Below are positions 52,787 to 60,974 of a DNA stretch of 64,000 nucleotides, piece after piece. Position 1 is the first letter of the stretch. Each line of letters begins with the position of its first letter. The translations under genes and the position numbers were made by a program. The DNA comes from Algoriphagus antarcticus (GTDB taxonomy: Bacteria; Bacteroidota; Bacteroidia; Cytophagales; Cyclobacteriaceae), in the NCBI RefSeq assembly GCF_002150685.1, contig NZ_MSSW01000010.1:104654-168653 (forward strand). The letters are read 5' to 3'. The notes beneath the pieces were generated by a model. It was not told where the DNA came from, did not search any database, and saw nothing but the letters and a program-made list of their open reading frames with translations.

Positions 52787-53704
52787 ATGGTATCTGTTAT
52801 AATTCCAACATACAATTCTGCTGAGTTTATATCACGAGCTATAGATTCTGTTATAGACGATTCACTAGTTGGAGAAGTGTTTATTGTTGATGATGCCTCT
52901 ACGGATAATACTGTAGAAGTTATAAATCAATATTTGCCTAGTAGTGAAAAATTGATATTACTTACTCAAAGTAAAAATCAAGGAGCTTGTGCTGCAAGAA
53001 ATATTGGACTTAAACACGCTAAATATGATTGGATTCAATTTCTGGATTCCGATGATGTTATTTTGAAAGGCAAATTTCAAAGACAATTAAAACTAGCTTC
53101 CAATGGAAACGTAGATTTAATTGTTGGCTCCTATTACAGGATTGAAAACGGGTTAAAAACTCAAGTCAATCCATTACAAAAAGATATTTTTCAGGCGTTT
53201 ACTAATTATGCAGTAGGAAACACAAATTCCAATTTGTGGAAAAAAGAATTTCTAATTAAAATAGGAGGATGGCGAGAGGATTGGCCTTCTGGACAGGATT
53301 ATGAAATTGTGTTGAGGGCTCTGAAATCTAATTCCTCTATAAAATTTGATAATGAACCTTCCAGTGAATATATAAAACGTTCGGGTTCAATTTCTAATAC
53401 AGGGTCTAACAGGGGATGGCAAACCCAAATAATGTTACGATTAGATTTAGCAGATTATTTATTTGAATCAAAATTAATGAATATAATTAGATCAGTAAAT
53501 CTTCATCGAGTTATATACAATAAGTTAGTGCTTTTGAAAAGAGTTGAAGAATTAAAAGATGAATATGAAGCATTGAATAGTAGATTTTTGTCCAGCCAGT
53601 GGTACTCATTTACTCATGTTCTATTAGGATCTCCTAAAGCACTTCTATATTTTATTTTGGGGTTCAAAATAGCTGAGAAGGCAATAAGATTAATTAAAAA
53701 ATGA
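52787..53704 (+). CDS. Family 2 glycosyltransferase
   Basis: 305 residues. VSVIIPTYNSAEFISRAIDS, IVDDASTDNTVEV, ACAARNIGLKHAKYDWIQFL and DSDDVILKGKFQ are canonical. SGQDYEIVLRALK is the catalytic-side motif. Its DNA is more AT-rich than its neighbours, as is the next gene, which may mark a separate origin for 52.8-54.5 kb. Overlaps the methyltransferase by four bases. Confidence 0.85.
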   Translation: MVSVIIPTYNSAEFISRAIDSVIDDSLVGEVFIVDDASTDNTVEVINQYLPSSEKLILLTQSKNQGACAARNIGLKHAKYDWIQFLDSDDVILKGKFQRQLKLASNGNVDLIVGSYYRIENGLKTQVNPLQKDIFQAFTNYAVGNTNSNLWKKEFLIKIGGWREDWPSGQDYEIVLRALKSNSSIKFDNEPSSEYIKRSGSISNTGSNRGWQTQIMLRLDLADYLFESKLMNIIRSVNLHRVIYNKLVLLKRVEELKDEYEALNSRFLSSQWYSFTHVLLGSPKALLYFILGFKIAEKAIRLIKK

Positions 53705-54468
53705 AAAAATATATAGGTGATTATTTAAGGTTAAATCTTAAAAGTGATTTTGATTTTTTTGATTTTGTTCCAAACGAGGAGGATTTAAAAATAATAGATT
53801 CTGCCCCAGGTGTGTGGTCAATTGATCATCAATTGGTTCGAGGTTTCCTTTTCTTGATAGAAAAGTATAAGCCTAAGTCTATTCTTGAACTGGGAGCTGG
53901 TTATTCAACAATTGTATTTACTTATGCTAAAATATCTGGAAAAGGAATCGAAAAAGTAATTTCCTTTGAAGAGGATCCGAAGTGGTTCAAAATACCAGAA
54001 ACTATCAAATCATTAATTGATTTGGAAGATATTAACATAGTTGATTCTAAAGTAAAGTTTAAATTTGGGTTATTCGGAGTCTACGCTTTTTATCAGGCTA
54101 CAAAAAAATTTAAATTTAAAGATACTATTGATTTGGTGTTTATTGACGGACCTCAGTTTTTTTATGGTAGAGAGGGAGGACTAGATTATATCTTTAAATT
54201 TCTGAAGGAAGGGAGCTTAATTGTTATGGATGACGCAGGCCGTTATATAGACCAATGTGTAATATTTAAGTGGTTAAAAGTCTATAAAGGCTTAGAGTTG
54301 GTTTATTTTAATGAAAAGTACGGTGATAAGGGACTAGCAATTTTAAAGGTAAAATCTCCACTGAAACGGACTTTCTCAATTTCCGCTTTTTTGTTAGGAA
54401 TGTATCAAGGAATGAAAAGGATTTGGAACATAAATTTTAGTCGAAAAAAGAAAGTTCTTTCAATTTGA
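53701..54468 (+). CDS. Class I SAM-dependent methyltransferase-like protein
   Basis: 255 residues. SILELGAGYSTIVFTYAKI is a motif I glycine loop, VISFEEDPKWF the acidic second strand, and DLVFIDGPQFFYGREGGLDY with GSLIVMDDAGRY match the methyltransferase-24 group. It probably methylates a sugar in this block. ATGA overlap with the preceding GT2. Confidence 0.78.
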   Translation: MKKYIGDYLRLNLKSDFDFFDFVPNEEDLKIIDSAPGVWSIDHQLVRGFLFLIEKYKPKSILELGAGYSTIVFTYAKISGKGIEKVISFEEDPKWFKIPETIKSLIDLEDINIVDSKVKFKFGLFGVYAFYQATKKFKFKDTIDLVFIDGPQFFYGREGGLDYIFKFLKEGSLIVMDDAGRYIDQCVIFKWLKVYKGLELVYFNEKYGDKGLAILKVKSPLKRTFSISAFLLGMYQGMKRIWNINFSRKKKVLSI

Positions 54469-54484
54469 AAACTGAAAAAACAAA

Positions 54485-55639
54485 TTGAAACTCCTTTTCA
54501 CCCAAGACGCCCTCGTTAATGCAGGAGCGGAGCGAAGTCACCTGGAGATTTTGTCTCGGTTTTCTGAGGAAATTGATGTGTCGCTGGTCTATTTCTATCC
54601 CAAGCATGACCTGAAAGCCGAATATGAAAAAGCCGGAATCCGGCTTATTTTTTTGGATATCCCAGAATCCTATCATTTTCCCTTGGCTGTTTCCCGCTTG
54701 GTAAAGCTGATCCGCAGCGAAAAACCAGATCTCTTAGTCTCCAGTCTCTGGCGTGCCGATCAGATTACAAGGATTGCTTCACTGATTACTAGAGTTCCTT
54801 TGATCGGCACCCTGGTGAATGATAGCTATTCACCCATTGCCTGGAAGGATAAAAAGGGATTGAAACACAAAGGAGTGTATTGGCTGGATCGTATCACGGC
54901 AGGAATTCCGGTTCATTGGATTGCAAATGCACAGGCTTTGGCGGATTCGCATGTGAAGACTTTGGGATTGGATGCTTCGAAGGTATCGGTGGTGTATCGG
55001 GGGAGAATTGTTCCGGAAGGGGCGTGGGAAAGTAAACCTTCGCCTCGGTCCGTTTTTCCACAGACCGAAATACCGGCACCTAAGACCTTGGACGATTTTC
55101 AATTTTTGTCTTACGGCCGACTTTTAGAAAGAAAGGGATTTCAGGATGCCATTTTGGCTTTTTCCCTAATCTTAGAAAAATATCCCAATTGCACCTTGAC
55201 CATTTACGGAGAAGGACCATTTCGTTTCCAGCTTGAATCCTTGATCAAAGAGCTGAAACTTCAGGAGCAGGTAAAACTCCCTGGTAAGGTTTCGAATCCA
55301 GCTGCCTTACTGCTCACTGCCAACTGTTTCTTGTTTCCCTCTTGGTATGAAGGATTCTCTGGTGCTTTGGTTGAAGCCATGATGGCTGGAATTCCGATTA
55401 TAGCTTCAGATATCCCGATGAATCTGGAGGCCGTGGAGGATTCGAAATCAGCCCTGACCTTTCCCGTTACGAAGGTTAATATCCTTGCAGATACAATGAT
55501 TTACGCTATTCGAAATCCTGAAAAGATGAGCCAATTAGGTTTTGAGGCCAGAAAAAGAGCAATTGAGCTTTTTTCTATTGATCAGATTGCCCAAGATTAT
55601 GAATGTACGATTAAAGAGATATACAAAAGCTTAGCTTGA
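54485..55639 (+). CDS. Family 4 glycosyltransferase
   Basis: 384 residues, TTG start. LLFTQDALVNAGAERSHLEI at the N-terminus, FLSYGRLLERKGFQDAILAF and WYEGFSGALVEAMMAGIPII (E-x7-E) at the C-terminus: a standard GT4. A run with PSPRSVFPQTEIPAPKT (about residues 179-195) is unusually proline-rich and repeat-like in DNA and may be an inserted piece. It precedes the decayed transposase region. Confidence 0.87.
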   Translation: MKLLFTQDALVNAGAERSHLEILSRFSEEIDVSLVYFYPKHDLKAEYEKAGIRLIFLDIPESYHFPLAVSRLVKLIRSEKPDLLVSSLWRADQITRIASLITRVPLIGTLVNDSYSPIAWKDKKGLKHKGVYWLDRITAGIPVHWIANAQALADSHVKTLGLDASKVSVVYRGRIVPEGAWESKPSPRSVFPQTEIPAPKTLDDFQFLSYGRLLERKGFQDAILAFSLILEKYPNCTLTIYGEGPFRFQLESLIKELKLQEQVKLPGKVSNPAALLLTANCFLFPSWYEGFSGALVEAMMAGIPIIASDIPMNLEAVEDSKSALTFPVTKVNILADTMIYAIRNPEKMSQLGFEARKRAIELFSIDQIAQDYECTIKEIYKSLA

Positions 55640-55671
55640 AAATCATCCATCTTATTCAAAAACCAGCCAGT
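55636..55671 (+). pseudogene. Duplicate of a glycosyltransferase gene start
   Basis: TTGAAAATCATCCATCTTAT followed by TCAAAAACCAG repeats the first 31 bases of the GT4 gene at 56502 with few changes, reading KIIHLIQKP instead of KIIQLIQKP, then breaks off at the first REP unit. This suggests the REP/transposase segment entered at the gene start, with the 5' end left duplicated. Confidence 0.7.
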
Positions 55672-55835
55672 TCAACCGCGCAGCGGTGAAATGATTATAG
55701 AAAGATAAGATTATAGCAAAGGATCAATTTTCGCAATTTCAACCGCGACGCGGTGATGAGATTATATAAAATGGTAAGATTATAGATTCATCGATTAACA
55801 CCAATCCCGAAACTGCGACTCGGTGATATGATTAT
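55672..55835 (+). repeat. Three REP-like units with 67-69 base spacing
   Basis: Units at 55672 (CAACCGCGCAGCGGTGAAAT), 55739 (CAACCGCGACGCGGTGATGA) and 55808 (GAAACTGCGACTCGGTGATA), each followed by GATTATA; the first two also share AAGATTATAG. The core ACCGCG..CGCGGT is a hairpin. They sit directly upstream of an IS200-like transposase remnant, the arrangement known for REP-associated transposases. Confidence 0.75.
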
Positions 55836-55937
55836 GGTAATTTTTTAGGTTTTGTAAAAATCCCCTCTCCTCAAATAACCATGGTTTTAATTGGCTATTT
55901 TAATGGGAAAATTCGACACACCGAATCTATTGAACTC

Positions 55938-56398
55938 ATGGCTGGTACTTTTTCACAAATCTACATTCAATATGTTTTTGCGGTTAAAGGCCGTGAAAAC
56001 GTACTTCAAAAACCTTGGAGAGACGATGTTTTCAAATACATATCAGGGATCATCAAAGGCAAAAATCAAAAGCCAATTATCGTGAATGGGGCTTAGATCA
56101 TGTCCATGTATTTGTTGGCATCAAACCGGCAATTTGTATTTCAGATTTGATCCGAGATATAAAAAACAACTCATCCGATTTCATCAATGAGCAAAAATTT
56201 ATCCCAGGACATTTTAACTGGCAGGATGGATACGGGGCTTTTTCCTATGGACATTCCCAATTGGATCATGTCTATCAGTATATCTTCAACCAAGAACAAC
56301 ACCATCAGAAAACTTCCTTCAAAGTAGAATACTATGATTTTCTTGAGAAGTTTGATATCGAGCATGAAGACAAGTACTTGTTTGACAGGCTGGATTGA
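55938..56398 (+). pseudogene. IS200-like / REP-associated transposase (RAYT), frameshifted
   Basis: Frame 1 from ATG 55938: MAGTFSQIYIQYVFAVKGRE to GKNQKPIIVNG (ends TAG near 56095). The downstream frame continues GLDHVHVFVGIKPAICISDL, FSYGHSQLDHVYQYIFNQEQ and ends FDIEHEDKYLFDRLD. HVH is the HUH metal motif and the tyrosine in YQYIFNQEQHH is the nucleophile. A one-base shift near 56090 joins the two halves; otherwise full length (about 153 residues). Probably inactive, though programmed frameshifting cannot be excluded. Confidence 0.85.
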
Positions 56399-56501
56399 AT
56401 AGGTACGGCCCGGCTCCTTTCCTCATGTCTATGTCTTTCCACAATGGTTCGTATCCACAGAATGAAAGTTGTACTAAGAAATATATCGTAAACCTGGCAT
56501 C

Positions 56502-57605
56502 TTGAAAATCATCCAACTTATTCAAAAGCCCCAGCGCAGAGGAGCAGAGATCTTTGCTGCCCAGCTGAGCGAGCAACTGATGCTTTCCGGGCATGAGGTA
56601 TTATTGGTCAGTATTTTTGAGGGTGATTCAGAATTGCCATTTAAGGGCGAATGGATAAAATTGAACAGACCGATTTCCAATCGGTTTTTTGATTTAAAAG
56701 CATGGAGGAGATTTGCGCAAATTGTAAAGCAATTTCAACCGGATATCATCCAGGCAAATGCTGCTGACACGCTAAAATTCTCAGTTTTATCCAAGAAACT
56801 TTTTGGCTGGAAAAACCCAATAGTCTATAGGAATGCTAATCAGATGGGTGATTTCATCAGAAGCGAATTTCATCGACAAGTTAATCAAAGGCTAATTGAT
56901 CAGGTCACTGCCACAGTATCGGTCTCCAATGCTTCTGCAGTAGATTTTAAGAATACTTTTAAATTTCCTGAAAATAAATCTGTTGTCATTCCTATTGGGA
57001 TAGACCCCAAAGCGGTTGATTTCGCTTTGTCAGAAAAACTAGAAGTGGATCTTCCTAAAAGCTTTCTGCTGCAGATTGGTGGCCTGGTTCCGGAAAAAGA
57101 CCCATTGGGCATGTTAGCTATTTTCCGCGAAGTGGTAAAACACTATCCAGACTTGAGCTTGGTGTTCTTAGGCTCGGGTGTTCTAAAAGACAAATTGGGT
57201 GCTAGCATAGGGGAACTTAGTTTGGAATCCAAGGTTCTTATTTTTCCCAGCCAAACCAATATTTTCTCTATCCTTTCCAGAGCAAAAGCCTTGGTGATGC
57301 CCTCTAAAATTGAAGGATTACCGGGTGTGATTTTGGAAGCGATGTATTGTAAAGTGGCAGTGGTGGCTTATGATGTGGGAGGGATTTCTGAAGTTCTAAA
57401 AAGTAAAGAAACAGGTTGGTTGGTAGAAGCAGAAAATTTAAAACTTTTCAAAGAAAGCATAGTGGAAGTCTTGGATTCTCCCTCGTCTGAATTGGAAAGA
57501 ATCATTTCTGCTGCTAAAGCCCTTGTTTTAAAAAACTATCAAATTGTCCTAATTGCAAAGGAATTTGAAAGGTTCTATTTCAGACTTCTTAAATCTAAAA
57601 CCTAA
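56502..57605 (+). CDS. Family 4 glycosyltransferase
   Basis: 367 residues, TTG start. KIIQLIQKPQRRGAEIFAAQ at the N-terminus, LLQIGGLVPEKDPLGMLAIF and KIEGLPGVILEAMYCKVAVV (E-x7-E) at the C-terminus. Upstream 100 bases separate it from the transposase remnant; a duplicate of its start lies at 55636. Likely soluble, membrane-associated enzyme of repeat-unit assembly. Confidence 0.87.
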   Translation: MKIIQLIQKPQRRGAEIFAAQLSEQLMLSGHEVLLVSIFEGDSELPFKGEWIKLNRPISNRFFDLKAWRRFAQIVKQFQPDIIQANAADTLKFSVLSKKLFGWKNPIVYRNANQMGDFIRSEFHRQVNQRLIDQVTATVSVSNASAVDFKNTFKFPENKSVVIPIGIDPKAVDFALSEKLEVDLPKSFLLQIGGLVPEKDPLGMLAIFREVVKHYPDLSLVFLGSGVLKDKLGASIGELSLESKVLIFPSQTNIFSILSRAKALVMPSKIEGLPGVILEAMYCKVAVVAYDVGGISEVLKSKETGWLVEAENLKLFKESIVEVLDSPSSELERIISAAKALVLKNYQIVLIAKEFERFYFRLLKSKT

Positions 57606-57715
57606 TTCACTAATCTCTAATCTTTAATCCCTTAATCTCCAATCTTTAATCTTTAATCTTTAATCTCTTAATCTTTAATCTCTTAATCTCCAATCTCCCA
57701 ATCTCTAATCTCCCT
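57606..57715. repeat. AATCTTTAATCTCTT tandem words
   Basis: About fourteen copies of AATCTC/AATCTTT-type 7-8 base words fill the gap and end directly at the next TTG start. Not coding. The reverse complement resembles the GAGAATGGGAGA tract at 60.5 kb. Confidence 0.85.
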
Positions 57716-58975
57716 TTGAACAAAAAAATAAAAATCCTCCACCTAATCAAATCTCTTGGACGAGGAGGAGCAGAAAAACTAATTCCAGAAACAGCCTTGA
57801 TGCATGATCAAGAGCATTTTGAATTCCATTGCTTGTACTTCTATCAACAAAAAAACAACATTGTGGATGAATTGGAGGCTGCAGGGATTCAGGTTCATCT
57901 AATTCCTTCCAGTAATTTGGGTTTATTTTTTCAGGTGAGAAAGGTGAGAGCATTTGCCAAGGAACTGGGAATAGATATTATTCATGCCCATCTTCCTTGG
58001 GCAGGCATACTGTCCCGATTTGTAGGCAATAAATTGAATATCCCCATTGTATATACAGAGCATAATACATGGGACAGATATAATAAGGTCTCTTACTGGG
58101 GTAATAGAATGAGTTTCAAAAACCAGGACATTGCCATCGCTGTTTCCAATGAGGTCGCACTCTCCATGCAGCTCAATTCCATGATAGACCCCTACAAGCG
58201 TGGCGGAAGAATGAAGATCAAAGTCATCCAGAATGGAGTGAATACGGAGGTGTTTAGGAGGATGTCGGATGCCGGGTGTCGGATGTCCGATGCTGACACG
58301 TCATTGCGAGGCGGAAGTACGACACCGAAGCAATTTGATCTTAATATTACTCCGTCGAACTTGCGCCCAAAAGATAAACTAATAAGCTCTATTGGAATTC
58401 CCCCGGAAGCTAAGGTAATCGGCATCGTAGCCGTATTCCGTGATCAAAAGCGTCTTTGGGTTTGGATAGATTTAGCCTTGAAGATCCTTCAAAGATGTGA
58501 GAATACCCATTTTCTGCTTGTTGGAGATGGAGAATGGAGAAGTCGGCTGGAAAAGCAAATCGTGGAATCTGGTAAATCAGCCCATTTTCATTTGGTGGGA
58601 GTGCAGAAGCAGGTTATTCCTTACCTATCCCTCATGGATATTTACCTCAGTACTTCCGAGTTCGAGGGCTTACCCATCGCCATGCTGGAAGCCATGTCCT
58701 GCGAAGTCCCAGTGGTGTCAACCAGAGCTGGAGGTATAGGAGAAGTAGTCCAGCACGGAGTGCAGGGCTTTTTATCCGAAATAGAAGAGTATGATGAATT
58801 AGCAGATTACTGCATTGAATTAATAACCCATCCCACACTTCATCAAAGAATGGCTACAGCTGCCCGCAAGCGTGTGGTAGAACATTTCAGCATGAAGAGG
58901 ATGGTAGAGGAGTTGGAAGGGGTGTATGATTCCGTCATTGGTAGGATTGAAACGACAAAAACTTTTACAAACTAA
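57716..58975 (+). CDS. Family 4 glycosyltransferase with repeat-derived insert
   Basis: 419 residues, TTG start (NKKIKILHLIKSLGRGGAEK). VIGIVAVFRDQKRLWVWIDL and SEFEGLPIAMLEAMSCEVPV are the C-terminal GT4 motifs; YTEHNTWDRYNKVSYWGNR the acceptor side. Between NGVNTEVF and the LGIP-like segment lies RRMSDAGCRMSDADTSLRGG (about residues 181-212, bases 58258-58350), translated from GTCGGATGCCGGGTGTCGG words and a CATTGCGAGG...GAAGCAATTTG repeat. The frame is kept, so the protein may tolerate it. Confidence 0.86.
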   Translation: MNKKIKILHLIKSLGRGGAEKLIPETALMHDQEHFEFHCLYFYQQKNNIVDELEAAGIQVHLIPSSNLGLFFQVRKVRAFAKELGIDIIHAHLPWAGILSRFVGNKLNIPIVYTEHNTWDRYNKVSYWGNRMSFKNQDIAIAVSNEVALSMQLNSMIDPYKRGGRMKIKVIQNGVNTEVFRRMSDAGCRMSDADTSLRGGSTTPKQFDLNITPSNLRPKDKLISSIGIPPEAKVIGIVAVFRDQKRLWVWIDLALKILQRCENTHFLLVGDGEWRSRLEKQIVESGKSAHFHLVGVQKQVIPYLSLMDIYLSTSEFEGLPIAMLEAMSCEVPVVSTRAGGIGEVVQHGVQGFLSEIEEYDELADYCIELITHPTLHQRMATAARKRVVEHFSMKRMVEELEGVYDSVIGRIETTKTFTN

Positions 58976-59222
58976 TTGATCATTCCGCGGCAATCTGCTG
59001 GTGTAATAGCAGATTGCTTATTGATTGTGGAGAAAAATAAACAGATTGCTTCGCTTTGCTCGCATCCCATAGCAATCTGTAATTCAATTAGCAGATTGCT
59101 TCGTCAAAACACGCTCCTTTTGTCGAGTGGATTTCCTCGCACTGACGGCTGTCTCACCGCAATGAGGTAAAAACATTACCTGCATTTTAAATTCCTCATT
59201 AAAGAAATTTTAAATTAACGAA
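58976..59222. repeat. AGATTGCTTCG/CGCAATGA repeats and AT tract
   Basis: 247 bases without a gene. AGATTGCTT occurs at three places in 59005-59110 and CCGCAATGAGG at 59158: nested copies of the repeat seen inside the MBOAT gene (CATTGCGAGG...GAAGCAATCT, here reversed). 59183-59218 is a TTTTAAATT tract reaching the next GTG start. Confidence 0.75.
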
Positions 59223-60443
59223 GTGATCGGCGCCGTAATCCTCATCCTCATCCTCTTCGGCATCAGCCAACCCATTCTCGGTAATCTACAGCGAGAGCAT
59301 AAATGGGTAAAGGCTGGTATGCTTAACCAGATTTTCTGGTATCACATGTTCTTTGGATTGGTGTATTGGGCTTATGCACAGTTAAACCGATCTGATTCTG
59401 TAAACTATTTTCACCATACCAAAGATTGGAGAAACTGGTTTGATGCTTTTTCTGCGGGGACAGACTTTGTCGAATGGTTAGCTTTTCCGTGGATTAATTG
59501 GTTTGGTTTTAATTATGATATGATGATGTTCCTGACCACTTGGTTAGGTTTCTGGGGGTTTGTTTATTTCTATCTGTTTTTCAAAGAAAACTTACGATTC
59601 AATCCCAAATTTGAAGGCTGGGATGCCATTACAATTTTTATGTTTTTGCCAAATATGCACTTTTGGACTGCATCATTGGGAAAAGGGGCCATTATTTTTG
59701 CAGGTATAGGTTTTTTGGTTTATGGCCTTTCCTGGCCTGCAAAGCGAATTTTTCATATAGCATTTGGTAGCTTTCTATGCTACATGGTTCGCCCTCATAT
59801 CCTATTTGCAATTTTGATAGGGATGGGGGTAGGATTTGTACTGGGTAGGGAAAAAGTGCCTTTCTATCAAAAGTATTTGGTAGTCTTCTTTGCTATAGGG
59901 ATGAGCATATTTGTGTACGAAGATTTGGTTGTTTATCTGGGCTATGATCCGAATAATTTGGTGGATAGCTTTGAAGAGGAGTCTGCTTTAAATTCTGGCA
60001 GATTGCAATCAGCAGGATCGGGTGTTGATATGGGATCTTACAGTATGCCCATGAAGTTATTTACCTTTTGGTTTAGACCCTTATTTATTGACTCTCCTAA
60101 TTTGCTTGGCATAGCCATTTCTTTTGAGAATGCGCTTTATATCTATATGTTTAGCAAGGTAATCCACAAGGACTTTCTGACCTACATCAAGATAGCTCCT
60201 GCTATGGTGAAGATGTCTGCGGTGGTATTTATTTCTATCTCCATCTCCATGACCTTTGTGATGTCTAATCTTGGCATTATCATCCGCCAAAAATCCCAGA
60301 TCATGTACTTCATGCTCTTTGTGGTAGTCGCCTTTATGGACTGGCAAAAAACCACCCGCATCAAAAAGCGAGGCGAAATCTTTAATCGAATAGTGGAGGA
60401 GGAGAGGAAGAATAGAGAGGAGGCGGAGAGTATTTCCACATAA
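59223..60443 (+). CDS. Polytopic membrane protein, possible polymerase or ligase
   Basis: 406 residues, GTG start, about nine to ten hydrophobic segments (AVILILILFGISQPILGNL first). SVNYFHHTKDWRNWFDAFSA and FLPNMHFWTASLGKGAIIFA lie in loops, with CYMVRPHILFAILIGMG following; conserved-looking arginine and lysine residues there are reminiscent of EpsG/Wzy-type polymerases. The C-terminal 30 residues are charged and cytoplasmic. No clear family assignment; function inferred from location only. Confidence 0.7.
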   Translation: MIGAVILILILFGISQPILGNLQREHKWVKAGMLNQIFWYHMFFGLVYWAYAQLNRSDSVNYFHHTKDWRNWFDAFSAGTDFVEWLAFPWINWFGFNYDMMMFLTTWLGFWGFVYFYLFFKENLRFNPKFEGWDAITIFMFLPNMHFWTASLGKGAIIFAGIGFLVYGLSWPAKRIFHIAFGSFLCYMVRPHILFAILIGMGVGFVLGREKVPFYQKYLVVFFAIGMSIFVYEDLVVYLGYDPNNLVDSFEEESALNSGRLQSAGSGVDMGSYSMPMKLFTFWFRPLFIDSPNLLGIAISFENALYIYMFSKVIHKDFLTYIKIAPAMVKMSAVVFISISISMTFVMSNLGIIIRQKSQIMYFMLFVVVAFMDWQKTTRIKKRGEIFNRIVEEERKNREEAESIST

Positions 60444-60974
60444 CAATTCATTTGTCCATCTGGAGAGAAAAGATGAAAAGGAGAATAAGAGAGGAGAGAG
60501 TAGAGAATGGGAGAATAGAGAATAAGAGAGTAGAGAATGGGAGACTAATCTCAAATCTTCCAATCTCCCAATCTCTGATCCCCAATCTCCAAAACTCTGG
60601 TCTCCCAATCTTCGGCCTTCTGAAAGGTTTGAATTAAGATCTCAGATTCTTTGAGCTAGTCGCTCATCTACAGCAAATATTGCAGAGGGATGGGGCAGGT
60701 TCCATTATCTGGATTCTAATAAATTTTAATATAATTCGAGAGGGGCATTAGCCGAAATTCCGGATCATCTTATTGAAGCAAATGACGAAAACTATATTTC
60801 AGACGAAGTTTTACACTCTCTCAGAAATGATCTACTTGAGTCGATTAGAGTCCTTAATGATTTTAACTTCTATCTAAAAAGAGAGTATGTGAATTCTTCA
60901 AAGAAATAGTGTCCAAATAACATAATTTCCAATCTCCCCCCCCGAAAGCTATCGGGGCTCCAACCTCCCACCAA
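60444..60974. repeat. GAGAATGGGAGA tract, broken four-helix-bundle gene and CCCCGA hairpin
   Basis: 60465-60610: GGAGAGAGTAGAGAATGGGA-type words followed by CCAATCTCCCAATCTCT words, partly complementary to each other. 60661-60909 is a pseudogene (own entry). CCCCGA...TCGGGG (60940-60957) is a hairpin 17 bases ahead of the deacetylase start. No intact gene here. Confidence 0.7.
60661..60909 (+). pseudogene. Four-helix-bundle protein remnant (S23/avd-like)
   Basis: One frame reads RSSTANIAEGWGRFHYLDSN, an in-frame TAA, then YNSRGALAEIPDHLIEAND, YISDEVLHSLRNDLLESIRV and LNDFNFYLKRE to a stop at 60907. This is the family's ANIAEGxGR...RGSLxEL...HL core. The N-terminal helix and start are missing. 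Second broken member of this family in the window (see 30730). Confidence 0.8.

Noticed and set aside
55672..55835. CRISPR-like array of three evenly spaced repeats
   Set aside because: Only three units, imperfect, with a short palindromic core and A/T-rich spacers partly similar to each other, next to an IS200-like transposase and no cas genes. REP units fit better.
58976..59170. 64-codon frame after the GT4 gene
   Set aside because: It consists of AGATTGCTTCG-type interspersed repeats with no protein features.
60452..60637. 61-codon frame after the membrane protein
   Set aside because: It is translation of the GAGAATGGGAGA and CCAATCTCC tracts.
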